A stretch of 64,000 nt of DNA from Rhodococcus sp. CH91 (GTDB lineage: Bacteria > Actinomycetota > Actinomycetes > Mycobacteriales > Mycobacteriaceae), in the NCBI RefSeq assembly GCF_022554085.1, contig NZ_JAKFYR010000001.1, forward strand, positions 434,001 to 498,000, read 5' to 3'. Under the pieces are notes generated by a model that saw only the letters and a program-made list of their open reading frames with translations, was not told where the DNA came from and did not search any database. Of the stretch, positions 46,555 to 55,999 are shown one piece after another; position 1 is the stretch's first letter; every line of letters begins with the position of its first letter. The position numbers and the translations under genes are program-made.

Positions 46555-47544
46555 TCAGACGTGGTGGCAGGCGACGACATGATTGTCGTCGATCTCGCGC
46601 AACAGTGGCTCCTCCTCCGCGCACCGTTCCGTCGCGAGCGGGCAGCGGGTACGGAAGCGGCATCCGGACGGGGGGTTCAGCGGCGACGGAAGGTCTCCCT
46701 CGATCCGCGGCGTGGCCTCCGCTTCCCCGCGGTGGATGTCGGGATCGGGGATGGACGCCAGCAGCAGGCGCGTGTACGGATGGCGCGCCCGGTGCTCCAT
46801 ATCGCGGCTGGGTGCGATCTCGCAGACCTTGCCCAGGTACATCACCATCACGCGGTCGCTGATGTTCTTGACCACCGCCATGTTGTGGGCGATGAAGATC
46901 ATGGTCAGCTCGAACTCGTTCTTCGTCTGTTCGAGGAGGTTGAGGATCTGTGCCTGGACCGAGACATCGAGGCTGGAGACCGGTTCGTCGCAGATGAGCA
47001 CCTTCGGTTCGAGCATCATCGCGCGGGCGATACACACCCGCTGACACTGACCGCCCGACAGTTCTCCGGGCAGGCGCTCCCAGACCATGTCCGGATCGAG
47101 CCCGACAGCGCGCAGGAGTTCGCGTGCCCGCCTCTCGAGCTGGTCCTTGTTCTGCCGCCCCCACATCCGGGGCCCCTCGGTCACCAGGTGCTTGACCTTG
47201 CGCCGCGGATTGAGCGACGAGATCGGGTCCTGCATGATCATCTGGAGTTTCGATCGGATCCGGCGCAGTTCGGACGGGCTCGAGGTCGTCAGCTCCGTAC
47301 CGTCGATCTCGACGCTGCCCGACTTCGGTGACGGCAACTGCATCACCGCGCGGCCGGCGGTGGACTTGCCACATCCGGATTCGCCTACGATACCGAGGGT
47401 TTCGCCCGACAGCAGATCGAAGCTGATGTCGGACACCGCGTAGACCGTCCGGTGGCGTCCGGCCGGGAACTCCACGACCAGGTTCTTCACGGACAGTACG
47501 GGATCGTCTTCCGCGCGCAGGTGCGCAACTCCGCTACCGGCCAT
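46555..47544 (-). CDS. Oligopeptide/dipeptide-type ABC transporter ATPase (DppF/OppF-like)
   Basis: 329 aa. Walker A GESGCGKST, signature LSGGQCQRVCIARAM, Walker B VLICDEPVSSLD, and the C-terminal oligopeptide-ABC extension with a cysteine cluster (CRFRTRCPLATERCAEEEP) typical of Opp/Dpp ATPases and likely to bind an Fe-S cluster. The glutamine-to-cysteine change in the signature (GGQCQR) is unusual but near the variable position. Start ATG 47544 shares one base with the stop of the upstream ATPase. Last gene of a four-gene minus-strand operon. Confidence 0.9.
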   Translation of the reverse strand: MAGSGVAHLRAEDDPVLSVKNLVVEFPAGRHRTVYAVSDISFDLLSGETLGIVGESGCGKSTAGRAVMQLPSPKSGSVEIDGTELTTSSPSELRRIRSKLQMIMQDPISSLNPRRKVKHLVTEGPRMWGRQNKDQLERRARELLRAVGLDPDMVWERLPGELSGGQCQRVCIARAMMLEPKVLICDEPVSSLDVSVQAQILNLLEQTKNEFELTMIFIAHNMAVVKNISDRVMVMYLGKVCEIAPSRDMEHRARHPYTRLLLASIPDPDIHRGEAEATPRIEGDLPSPLNPPSGCRFRTRCPLATERCAEEEPLLREIDDNHVVACHHV

Positions 47545-48617
47545 CAGATTGCCTCCATTTCCAGCACGCGATCGTCGACGGCCGCCACGGTGGGTATGCC
47601 GAGTTCGGCCACAGCAGGCCCGCCCAGGGGGAAGTGGCAGGCCACCTCGTGGGGATGGCGGGCGCCGGCGGTGTCCGCGGAGGCACTGAGCCCGGGTACG
47701 ACCTCCCGGCACTTCTGTTGCGTGTACTTGCAGCGGGATGCGAATGCGCAACCCGCCGGCGGCCTCGTCATGTCCGGGAGGCCACCCTCGATGGATTCGA
47801 GGCGGGTATGAGGATCCTGCTCGAGCCGGGGGACCGCGGCCAGCAGCGCCTCCGTGTAGGGATGACGTGGGGTGGTGAACAACTGGCGGGTCGGAGCCGT
47901 CTCCACGACACGTCCGGCATACATCACGGCCACTCGATCGGTCTGCCCGGAGACGACTCCGAGGTCGTGGCTGATGAGGATCCCCGCCATACGTGTCTCC
48001 GTGCGGAGCGAGTCGAGCAGTTCGAGGATCTGTTTCTGCACGGTCACGTCGAGGGCGGTGGTGGGCTCGTCCGCGATCACCAGCTTGGGATCGCAGGCCA
48101 GTGCCATCGCGATCACCACGCGCTGGCGCATACCGCCGGACAGCTCGTGAGGATACTGGTCGATGCGCCGGGTCGGTTCCGGGATGCGGACCTTGCGCAG
48201 GAGTTCGATCGCCCGCTCGCGTGCCTGCTTCTTGTCCAACCCGAGGTGGGCGCGCAGCGACTCGGTGATGTGCGTGCCGATCCGTTTGAACGGGTTCAGT
48301 GCCGACATCGGGTCCTGGAAGACCATCGCGATGTCCTTGCCCCACAATCGCTGTTGATCCTTGCGGGAGAGGGATTGCATGTCGCGTCCCTCGAAGAGCA
48401 CCTGACCGGTCACCGTGGTGTTGCCGCCGTGCGAGACGAGTCCCATGATGGTCTGTCCGAGAACCGATTTCCCGGAGCCGGATTCGCCCACGAGTCCCAG
48501 GGTCTCGCCTGCCTCGACCTGGAGGGAGACCCGTTCCACTGCTCTGAGATGGCCCCGCTTGGTCCGGAACCGGGTGGACACCTCGTTCACCGTCAACAGC
48601 GGCTCGTGGCAACTCAC
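47544..48617 (-). CDS. Oligopeptide/dipeptide-type ABC transporter ATPase (DppD/OppD-like)
   Basis: 357 aa. Walker [11 protein letters not shown]-loop [11 protein letters not shown], signature [15 protein letters not shown], Walker [13 protein letters not shown] and the Opp/Dpp C-terminal cysteine segment ([14 protein letters not shown]). Forms the ATPase heterodimer with the downstream gene. The GTG start overlaps the permease stop (GTGA). Confidence 0.9.
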   Translation of the reverse strand: MSCHEPLLTVNEVSTRFRTKRGHLRAVERVSLQVEAGETLGLVGESGSGKSVLGQTIMGLVSHGGNTTVTGQVLFEGRDMQSLSRKDQQRLWGKDIAMVFQDPMSALNPFKRIGTHITESLRAHLGLDKKQARERAIELLRKVRIPEPTRRIDQYPHELSGGMRQRVVIAMALACDPKLVIADEPTTALDVTVQKQILELLDSLRTETRMAGILISHDLGVVSGQTDRVAVMYAGRVVETAPTRQLFTTPRHPYTEALLAAVPRLEQDPHTRLESIEGGLPDMTRPPAGCAFASRCKYTQQKCREVVPGLSASADTAGARHPHEVACHFPLGGPAVAELGIPTVAAVDDRVLEMEAI

Positions 48618-49711
48618 AGCTTCACCTCCCGGGTACCGCCGGTGCGCTTCTGCGCCTTCTCACCGACGAGATTGAACGAGAACACCGTCAGGAACAGGAA
48701 CAGGCCGGGGGCCCACACGATGTGCGGATGTTGCTCGAACACGGTGCCCTGGCCTTCCGAGATCATGTTCCCCCAGGTCGGAGTGGGGGGCTGAATGCCC
48801 AGCCCGAGGAAGCTCAGCGACGCTTCCGCGACGATCATCGCCGAGATGAGGACCATTCCCATCGACGCGAGCGGGAGGACGACATTGGGAGCGATCTCCC
48901 TCAGCATCACCCTCATCCTGGTGGCGCCCATGGCTCTGGCCGCGAGAACGAACTCGCGTTGCGAGAAGACGAGAGTATTGGCTCTGGCGATACGCGCCAT
49001 ACTGGGAATCGCCAGGATCGACAATGCGAACGCGATGTTGCGCAGGTTCGGCTCGAGCACCGAGGCGAGTGCGATCAGCAGGATCAGCGAGGGAACCGCG
49101 AGCAGCGAATTGGTGAGCACACCGACGATCCGGTCGAGCTTGCCACCGAAGTATCCGGCGAGGATGCCGATCGCACCACCGACGATCATGCCGATCAACA
49201 CCGCCGAGACGGCGACCACCAGTGAGTACCGAGCACCGTAGATCGACCGGGCGAGCAGATCCAGGCCGAAATTGTTGGTGCCCAGTGGATGTTCCGAGAA
49301 CAGGCTCGGGGTTGCGTAGCTCGGCTCGGTGAGGGTCCGTGCGGTGTTCTCGTGCTCGGCCAGAGGGAGCAGCGGAGCCAGCAGCGCTGCGGCGGTCAAG
49401 GCGGCCAGCCACGTGCAGGACAGGATGAAGGTCAGATCGAAATCGGATCCGAATCGAGCCAGTCCGAGCCTTCGCAATCCGGTGTAGAGCGCTACGAGGC
49501 CTATCAGGAAGAGAGAGATGCGGACCGGCATGATGAGCAGCGGTGCGAGGCCGAGGCCCACGGCGATCACACCGGCAACGGTGAGGCACGTTCCCAGGCG
49601 GTAGAGATGCCGGCGTTCGTCGGCATTCGAAGGTTCGACCACGGTCTCGGGAGCGGAGTCTTCCTGGGGACGGCCGGTGTCGGCCGGTATCTCGAGGGTC
49701 GTCTCAGACAT
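48614..49711 (-). CDS. Peptide-type ABC transporter permease (DppC-like)
   Basis: 365 aa, longer than the usual 280-300 because of a soluble N-terminus and two extra hydrophobic segments (about 40-120). The core has HPLGTNNFGLDLLARSIYGARYSL, the EAA loop (REFVLAARAMGATRMRVMLREIAPN) and a final GLGIQPPTPTWGNMI, all typical of the C-type permease. Overlaps the B-type permease gene by 8 nt. Confidence 0.9.
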   Translation of the reverse strand: MSETTLEIPADTGRPQEDSAPETVVEPSNADERRHLYRLGTCLTVAGVIAVGLGLAPLLIMPVRISLFLIGLVALYTGLRRLGLARFGSDFDLTFILSCTWLAALTAAALLAPLLPLAEHENTARTLTEPSYATPSLFSEHPLGTNNFGLDLLARSIYGARYSLVVAVSAVLIGMIVGGAIGILAGYFGGKLDRIVGVLTNSLLAVPSLILLIALASVLEPNLRNIAFALSILAIPSMARIARANTLVFSQREFVLAARAMGATRMRVMLREIAPNVVLPLASMGMVLISAMIVAEASLSFLGLGIQPPTPTWGNMISEGQGTVFEQHPHIVWAPGLFLFLTVFSFNLVGEKAQKRTGGTREVKL

Positions 49712-50657
49712 GTGCTCGTCGGCTCCTTGGGTCGAGGTATCCGTAGGAGATGTCGATGACGCCGTTGGCGATGACGTAGATGGCTGCGATCACCAGCACG
49801 GCCCCCTGGACCATCGGTATGTCTCCCTGCTGCGCGGCCCGGACGATGAGCGAACCCATCCCCGGCAACGAGAAGAGGGTCTCGACGATGACGGTGCTAC
49901 CGATCATCGATCCGATCACGACACCGATCATCGTGATGAGCGAGAAGGACGAGGGACGCAGTGCGTCGCTGAACAGCAGGCGGGCGTTCGACATGCCCTT
50001 CGCCTTGGCGACGAGGATGAAGTTCTCCTTCAATGTGGTCACGAGATCGCTTCGCAGGATGCGCGTGAACATCGCCATCTCGAGGAGACTGATGGTGAGG
50101 GCGGGCAGGAAGGCGTGATAGAGGTTCTGGCCCAGGTCCTCCGAGATCCGCACCCACTGCGAGCGGGGGAACCAGCCGAGGTAGTTGACCATGACCATGA
50201 TCAGCAGCAGACCCGCGAGGAAGCTCGGGATCGACAGGATCCCGAACGTGCCGGCGCTGATCATGCGGTCGATCCAGCCACCCTGGTGGCGAGCCGAGTA
50301 CATCGCGAGCGGGACCGAGACGACGATCGCGATGACGAGGCCCATCAGAGCCAACTGCACGCTCACCGGCAATGCCGCGCCGATGCTGTCGGTGACCGCA
50401 CCTTGCGGCGGAACCATCGACTGACCCAGATCGCCCTGCAATGCCCCCGACAGCCAGCCCCAGTATCTCGTCAGGAAGGGGTCGTCGAGACCCATCTCCT
50501 CGCGAACCTGGGCGTACTCCTCGGGTGCGCGGCCTTCACCGAGAACGGCAACCGACGGATCGCCCGGGATGAGCGATACGAGGGCGAACGTGCCGAGACT
50601 GACGATGAAGAGCACGACGACCAGTTCGATCGTCTTGTCGATCACTGTTCGCGCCAC
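49704..50657 (-). CDS. Peptide-type ABC transporter permease (DppB-like)
   Basis: 317 aa with six hydrophobic segments: N-terminal VVLFIVSLGTFALVSLIPGDP, the EAA loop LKENFILVAKAKGMSNARLL, and ETLFSLPGMGSLIVRAAQQGD before the last helix. The start is GTG 50657, supported by GGAGG about 10 nt upstream; the frame stays open 92 codons further in non-coding-looking sequence. First gene of the permease-ATPase operon; the binding protein is encoded divergently at 51694. Confidence 0.88.
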   Translation of the reverse strand: MARTVIDKTIELVVVLFIVSLGTFALVSLIPGDPSVAVLGEGRAPEEYAQVREEMGLDDPFLTRYWGWLSGALQGDLGQSMVPPQGAVTDSIGAALPVSVQLALMGLVIAIVVSVPLAMYSARHQGGWIDRMISAGTFGILSIPSFLAGLLLIMVMVNYLGWFPRSQWVRISEDLGQNLYHAFLPALTISLLEMAMFTRILRSDLVTTLKENFILVAKAKGMSNARLLFSDALRPSSFSLITMIGVVIGSMIGSTVIVETLFSLPGMGSLIVRAAQQGDIPMVQGAVLVIAAIYVIANGVIDISYGYLDPRSRRAHV

Positions 50658-51693
50658 CGCGTCACCGCCTCCTTCCTCTGTTTCATGAACGGCCGGACTT
50701 CTGTACGGCGATCCCGTTGTCGGAACACGGAATCGGAAGCGTGCTGCACCGCGGGCATCTTCCCCGAGGCTCCGAACCGTCACCCGGCAGGACCGTCGTT
50801 CGTCCTTCCGGGTGCGCGTCTCCGCGGACCGTGCAGGTGCCGGGTCGCGGGGACGAAGTGCCCGTCGTCGCCCGACCGGGTGCGCCTCGAATGTAGCGTT
50901 CGACACATCCGAAGCCGGGCGCACATGTCCCATTCAATGGCATCGACTTCCTCGGAGATCGACGCGTCTCCCGAGGCCTTCGGACGCGGCGGACGGCCGG
51001 GCCACCCGGGGTGGGCGGTGTCCGGGAAAGCAGCGGGAGATCTCGCCCGCCGAACGGTGGGCCGCGTCGTGGCTCGCCGTGTTCCGCACCCGGCGCGAGC
51101 CCGCGACGGGACTCGGGCGGGCACTCTCGCCGATGGTTCGCCGACATGACGTCGGAGAAGATAATGCCTGGTGGGAGACGCCGATAGTGCTCGGACTCCC
51201 GTCGTCGGTGGCTCTCGTGCGAGTCTTCGGGCGACGACCGCGTCCCGAATCTACCCCGATATCCGCCCGGTAGCAGCGCGGGTCTTCTGCCCGGCGGTGG
51301 GACTTGCCGGCACGGTACTCCACAGCCCGCGGTCCCGGCGGCGCGGACGGTTGCTCTCGTGGCCGCGGGTGGGTTCCCCGGCACTCACCGTCCACTCGTC
51401 CGCCGATTCCGGTGTTGTCCGCGGGGGCGATGCTGCGGTACGCATTGGCGATACGGCGAGACGGCCGCCGAGACGTACACCCGACGAACGGGCTCTCGGC
51501 GGAAGGGCCGGGTCGCAGGCGGTCCGTGTGCACGTCGGTGCACTCGGACGTGCTGTGACGGTCGTACACTCCGCGATCGATGCGTCAACGAAAGCTATTG
51601 TTACACAAGGATAGTGAAGTATAGAGTCGGCGACGCAGCGGATCGGGCGACGTCGTCGATGTGGGGGCCGATCCTCACTCCAGGAGGTTGTTC
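50658..51693. other. 1.0-kb divergent intergenic region, no supported gene
   Basis: The largest gap in the window. Several open frames exist on both strands (for example 50812-51273 plus and 50934-51569 minus), but their products are rich in Arg, Pro and Ser, lack recognisable motifs and mostly lack ribosome sites. A promoter-like pair is seen at 51598-51625. It may be a decayed gene or a long regulatory region; I cannot tell which. Confidence 0.5.
51598..51625 (+). promoter_or_regulatory. Candidate promoter of the peptide-binding lipoprotein gene
   Basis: TTGTTA (51598-51603) and TATAGA (51620-51625) with a 16-bp spacer, in an AT-rich patch 69 bp before the start codon. Confidence 0.5.
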
Positions 51694-53307
51694 ATGAGCA
51701 GATACTCGAAAGGGATCGGCCGGCTACTGACGACGGTCGTGATCGGTGCCGTTGCACTCACCGGTTGCGCCACAGCCGACGGCAGCGACGATCCGGGCAC
51801 GGACGCCGTGTCGGACGACAAGGAACTGGCCTACGGCATCGTCGGCGACCAGGGGAACGGCGGGCCGCCGGTGAAGGGTGGGACGCTCATCTTCGCCGGA
51901 CTCGCACCGGTCACCAACCTCGACCCGACGATGACTCAGGTCACCGGTCCGACCGGCGGCACCGAAATGGCCGCGGTGTACGACGTCCTGGTGAGGTTCG
52001 ACATCGAGTCGCAGAGCTTCCAGCCGCAACTCGCGCAGTCGATCGAGGAGAGCGACGACCAGCTGAGCTGGACGCTGACGCTGCGTGACGGCGTGACCTT
52101 CAGCGACGGAACTCCGCTGGACGCCGACGCCGTAGTCGCCAGCATCGAGCGGTACAACCGATTGAAAGGTGCCCACTCCCAGCTCTTCCAGAAGGTCGTG
52201 ACGGGGGTCGAGGCAGTCGATCCGTCGACCGTCGTGTTCACCCTCGACCAGCCGTGGCGCACCTTCCCCGCCATGCTCTCGTACGGTCACGGCATGATCG
52301 TCGCGCCGAGCTCGCAGCAGGGCGACACCTTCACCCCGATCGGTGCCGGGCCCTTCACCGTCGTCAGCCTGCAACCCCAGCAGGAGCTGCAACTGAAGGC
52401 CCGTCCGGATTACTGGGGCGGAGCACCCCACCTCGACGGACTGAAGTTCGTCGCCATCGCCGGCGACCAGCCCAAGGTCGACGCATTGCGGACCGACGGC
52501 ATCGATATGGCCTATCTCGGCAACGCCGAAACCGTGAACGTCGCGCTCGAGGAGTTCCCGGGTTACGCCGAGGCCGCGAGTCTGAAGATGGTCGGTCAGC
52601 TCAACTCCGCCGAGGGCCGCCCGGCCGCCGATCCGCGCGTTCGTCAGGCGATCGCCTACGCCGTCGACCCCGAGGTGATCGACCAGCGGGTGCGCGAAGG
52701 CGAAGGCCTGCCCGGTACCGATCTGTTCCAGTCGTGGTCCGCATGGCACGGTGAGACCACCGGGATCACGCCGTCGGCAGAGAAGGCGCGGCAATTGCTC
52801 GACGAGGCGAAGGCCGACGGGTACGACGGGAAGATCACCTTCCTCAGCGTCAACAACCCCGACTCGCAAGAGCTCGCGCTGGCCGTCCAGGCCCAGATGA
52901 ACGCGGCCGGATTCGACACCTCGGTGGAATATGCCAGCAGCACCACCGATCTGGTCAAGCGGCGATATGTGGACCGCGACTTCGACATGAGTTTCGGCTC
53001 GTACACCGTCTCGGACATCGACCCCGAGATCCGGCTGTTCAGCGCGCTGCACAGCGAGTCCACGAACAACATCCTCGGGTACGCCGACCCGGAGATGGAC
53101 CAACTGCTCGCCCGGGTCGTGTCCGCCCCGGACGACGAAGCCAAGCGTGCCGCGATCGGTGAGGTGCAGAACCTCGTCAACACCGACCAGCCGCTGCTTC
53201 TGTGGGGAGCCGGCATCAACTTCGTCGCGTGGGCACCCGACGTCTACGGTGCCCAGCCGACCGTCGACGGAATCATCCTGCTCGACGAGGCATTCATGAC
53301 GAACTGA
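51694..53307 (+). CDS. ABC transporter substrate-binding lipoprotein (SBP_bac_5, peptide/nickel type)
   Basis: 537 aa. Signal peptide with lipobox LTGC (VIGAVALTGCATADG), then a family 5 binding protein: GGTLIFAGLAPVTNLDP, YDVLVRFDIES, LRDGVTFSDGTPLDADAVVASIERY and DPRVRQAIAYAVD. AGGAGG lies 6 nt before the ATG at 51694. It is divergent from its permease/ATPase operon. In catabolic clusters such importers often carry non-peptide organic ligands, so the cargo may be the substrate of the downstream pathway (inference). Confidence 0.9.
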   Translation: MSRYSKGIGRLLTTVVIGAVALTGCATADGSDDPGTDAVSDDKELAYGIVGDQGNGGPPVKGGTLIFAGLAPVTNLDPTMTQVTGPTGGTEMAAVYDVLVRFDIESQSFQPQLAQSIEESDDQLSWTLTLRDGVTFSDGTPLDADAVVASIERYNRLKGAHSQLFQKVVTGVEAVDPSTVVFTLDQPWRTFPAMLSYGHGMIVAPSSQQGDTFTPIGAGPFTVVSLQPQQELQLKARPDYWGGAPHLDGLKFVAIAGDQPKVDALRTDGIDMAYLGNAETVNVALEEFPGYAEAASLKMVGQLNSAEGRPAADPRVRQAIAYAVDPEVIDQRVREGEGLPGTDLFQSWSAWHGETTGITPSAEKARQLLDEAKADGYDGKITFLSVNNPDSQELALAVQAQMNAAGFDTSVEYASSTTDLVKRRYVDRDFDMSFGSYTVSDIDPEIRLFSALHSESTNNILGYADPEMDQLLARVVSAPDDEAKRAAIGEVQNLVNTDQPLLLWGAGINFVAWAPDVYGAQPTVDGIILLDEAFMTN

Positions 53308-53323
53308 CGACGGACACCTCGGA

Positions 53324-53357
53324 GACGGCCCCGGTCACGCATGTGAGCGGGGCCGTC
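53324..53357 (+). terminator. Hairpin terminator after the binding-protein gene
   Basis: Perfect 10-bp arms GACGGCCCCG (53324-53333) and CGGGGCCGTC (53348-53357), with an additional TCAC/GTGA pairing inside, 16 bp after the stop. Confidence 0.8.
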
Positions 53358-53391
53358 CTCGTTGCGCGTCCCGGCCGGTCGAATCCGGCGT

Positions 53392-53410
53392 CGTGAATCC
53401 CGATTTCACG
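53392..53410 (+). promoter_or_regulatory. Inverted repeat upstream of the CoA-transferase cluster
   Basis: CGTGAA-7-TTCACG at 53392-53410, about 100 bp before the first gene of the plus-strand cluster. A TACAAC -10-like hexamer follows near 53450. Candidate regulatory site only. Confidence 0.3.
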
Positions 53411-53510
53411 AGATGGGACGAAGCTGGTGAAACTGCCCTTCTCCCACTGATACAACTCACCTGTGTCCGAAGCACATCCGATCTCGGCGAACGAAGGAAG
53501 GGGGATCGGG

Positions 53511-54785
53511 ATGTCCTCAGAAGGTCTGCGATCCACCCACCCTGCACCCGGGAGTACCGGGCGTGGCTGGCCGCGGATAGTCGATTTCTCCACGCATTTC
53601 AGCGGTCCGATGGCAAGCCGGGCACTGGTGCACCTCGGTGCCGACGTGGTCAAGGTCGAGAACCCCCGTGGGGGTGACGGCAACCGTCAGGTGGGAAATC
53701 CGTTCGCCGGCACCTCCGATGTGCACCATGCGCTCAATGCCGGCACCCGGAGCATCGCGCTCGACCGGCGTTCCGAGACATGGCCGCTCGTGGTCGACGC
53801 ACTCACGAAATGGGCCGACGTCGTGATCGTGGGTGCACGACCGGAGGACGCACGCAAGCGCGGCCTGGACGCCGAGACGCTGCTCGCCGTCGATCCGGGC
53901 CTGGTGTACTGCTCCGTGACCGGATACGGCGACGACGGACCGTGGTCCGCGCTGCCGGCCCACGGTCTGCAGCCCGACGTCATGGCGGGACTCGTCGAGG
54001 TCGAATGGCACGACGGAATGCCCCGTGTCCCCGCCTCCTATCAGGCACACGGCACCGCCCTCGCCGGTCTCTGGGCGGCCCTGGGAATCCAGGCGGCCCT
54101 CCTGCGGCGGCTACGTGGAGAGCCCGGCCAGGTCGTCAGCGTCTCCATCTGGGAGGCGGCACTGGCGTGGATGTGGCGCGAGGCGCAGGCGGGTCTCAAC
54201 GACCTGCCGTCCCGCCCGGCTTTCCAGGCGATGGGGTCGCGCTACCGGATGTACGTGTGCAGCGACGGCCGGGTTCTGCTGGTGTGCCCCATCGAACGCA
54301 AGTACTGGGAACGATTCGTCGACATCGTGGGCCTTCCGGAGTCCTACCGGACCACCGGATCATGGGAACGAGGTGCCGACTACGGCGCCGGTCGCGACGA
54401 CGAAACGGCAGTGATCGCAGCTTCTCTCGCGACACGTCCGGCACACGAATGGGAGGCCCTGTTCGCCGGCGCGGGCGTACCCGCCGCGATGGTGCGCACC
54501 GTTCGTGAGGCCGTGGACACGGATCACGCCCGTCATCTCGGAGTGAGCACCACGCTCGCGCTACCCCGGGGTTCGTACGTTCTCCCACTGAGCCCTGTCG
54601 CGGTCGTCCCCGTCGAAGGTGCCCATCCGGGCACCGAGGCCATGGCCCGCCGGCGCCGGGAACGGGGCGCAGGACTCACCGCAGCACCGGAACTCGGCGC
54701 CGATACCGCCGGCGTGCTCACCGAGCTCGGGCTCCACGACTTGGCAGCGGAACTCGCGGCCGCACAATCCCATCGAGCCAACTAG
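53511..54785 (+). CDS. CaiB/BaiF (class III) CoA-transferase family protein
   Basis: 424 aa. Family hallmarks: RIVDFSTHFSGPMASRALVHLGADVVKVENP, then VYCSVTGYGDDGPW and SVSIWEAALAW. The residue at the catalytic Asp position is Glu215 (SIWEAA), a variant seen in parts of the family. It would move CoA between carboxylic acids. Start chosen at ATG 53511 because a GGAAGG-rich site precedes it; an in-frame GTG at 53463 lies just after a -10-like hexamer and could be a leaderless start. First gene of the cluster. Confidence 0.85.
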   Translation: MSSEGLRSTHPAPGSTGRGWPRIVDFSTHFSGPMASRALVHLGADVVKVENPRGGDGNRQVGNPFAGTSDVHHALNAGTRSIALDRRSETWPLVVDALTKWADVVIVGARPEDARKRGLDAETLLAVDPGLVYCSVTGYGDDGPWSALPAHGLQPDVMAGLVEVEWHDGMPRVPASYQAHGTALAGLWAALGIQAALLRRLRGEPGQVVSVSIWEAALAWMWREAQAGLNDLPSRPAFQAMGSRYRMYVCSDGRVLLVCPIERKYWERFVDIVGLPESYRTTGSWERGADYGAGRDDETAVIAASLATRPAHEWEALFAGAGVPAAMVRTVREAVDTDHARHLGVSTTLALPRGSYVLPLSPVAVVPVEGAHPGTEAMARRRRERGAGLTAAPELGADTAGVLTELGLHDLAAELAAAQSHRAN

Positions 54786-54817
54786 TTCCGAAACCAACCA
54801 AGGAAGAAGGAAGGCCA

Positions 54818-55984
54818 ATGCGCAAACTCTTCAGCGTCGACGATCATATCGTCGAACCGCGCGACACCTGGACTTCGCGGGTTCCCGCGCGGTTCAAGGA
54901 CCGCGCCCCACGCGTTCTCGAGGACGAGAACGGTGCAGAGTTCTGGATGTACGAGGACACCCGCCACACCTACCTGGGCCTCAACGCCGTCGCCGGCAAG
55001 CCGCAGGAGGAGTGGGGCAGGGAGCCCATGCGATTCGAGGACATGATCCCGGGTTGCTACGACGCGGCTGCTCGTAAGACGGACTTCGAGCGGGCCGGCA
55101 TCATGTCGAGCCTGAGCTTCCCGACCCTTCCGCGCTTCGGCGGTGCTCTGTTCATCAACTTCCAGGACAAGGAACTCGCAGATTACTGCGTGAAGGCCTG
55201 GAACGACTTCATGTACGACTGGCATCTCGTCGCACCCGAGATGTACGTGCCGATGGCGATCATCCAGCTCTGGGACATCGAAGCGGCGGTCGCGGAGATC
55301 AAGCGCAATCTCGAACGCGGCTTCCGGGCGATCACCATCCCGGAGGAGACCAGCAATCTCGGTCTGCCGTCCTACTACTCGGACTACTGGAACCCGATCT
55401 GGGAAATCTGCGAGTCCGAGGGAATTCCGGTCTGCATGCACATCGCATCCAGTGGCTGGAAGGCGTACCGGCCGCCGGAGTCGTCTGCTGCGCTCGAGAT
55501 CGCACTGAGCATGACGCAGACCATCACCCACGCCGTCGGCATGATGTACGGGCCGGTGGCCCGCAAGTACCCGAAGATCAAGCTCGTGTACTCCGAGGGT
55601 GGAATCGGCTGGGTGCCCGTCACTCTCGAGCGCGCCGACCGTCAGTACGGCCTGCACAAGTACTGGGGTGACCTCGATCAGAGCCTCACGCCCTCGCAGA
55701 TCTGCAAGCGCAACATGTGGTTCTGCATGATCGACGAGCCGTACGGCCTGGCCAACCGCCACGAGATCGGTCTGGACAAGATCTTCTGGGAGTGCGACTA
55801 CCCGCACGCCAACTGCATCTGGGACGAGACCCAGCCGAAGGTCGAGGAACTCTTCGCCGACATCCCGGACGACGAGGCGGAGATGATCCTCTACAAGAAC
55901 GCGGAGAAGATGTTCGACTGGAAGGTCCCGGAGATCCCGGATTGGGCGCGAGAAGCGCATATCCCGACCTTGGTTTCGAAGTAA
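54818..55984 (+). CDS. Amidohydrolase 2 family protein
   Basis: 388 aa. N-terminal FSVDDHIVEPRDTW is the D-x-H-x-x-E form of the metal motif used by the ACMSD-like decarboxylase/hydratase branch. Later metal or active-site positions are CMHIASSGW, YSEGGIGWV and WECDYPHANCIW. The fold catalyses decarboxylation, hydration or hydrolysis in aromatic meta-pathways. AAGGAAG stands before the ATG; 32 bp after the CoA-transferase gene. It is paralogous in type to 60488-61711 but clearly distinct. Confidence 0.85.
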   Translation: MRKLFSVDDHIVEPRDTWTSRVPARFKDRAPRVLEDENGAEFWMYEDTRHTYLGLNAVAGKPQEEWGREPMRFEDMIPGCYDAAARKTDFERAGIMSSLSFPTLPRFGGALFINFQDKELADYCVKAWNDFMYDWHLVAPEMYVPMAIIQLWDIEAAVAEIKRNLERGFRAITIPEETSNLGLPSYYSDYWNPIWEICESEGIPVCMHIASSGWKAYRPPESSAALEIALSMTQTITHAVGMMYGPVARKYPKIKLVYSEGGIGWVPVTLERADRQYGLHKYWGDLDQSLTPSQICKRNMWFCMIDEPYGLANRHEIGLDKIFWECDYPHANCIWDETQPKVEELFADIPDDEAEMILYKNAEKMFDWKVPEIPDWAREAHIPTLVSK

Positions 55985-55999
55985 GAGGGGAGTACTCAC

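Noticed and set aside
50812-51273. Open frame in the 1-kb gap
   Set aside because: No motif, no ribosome site, composition rich in Arg, Pro and Ser; several competing frames on both strands look equally random.
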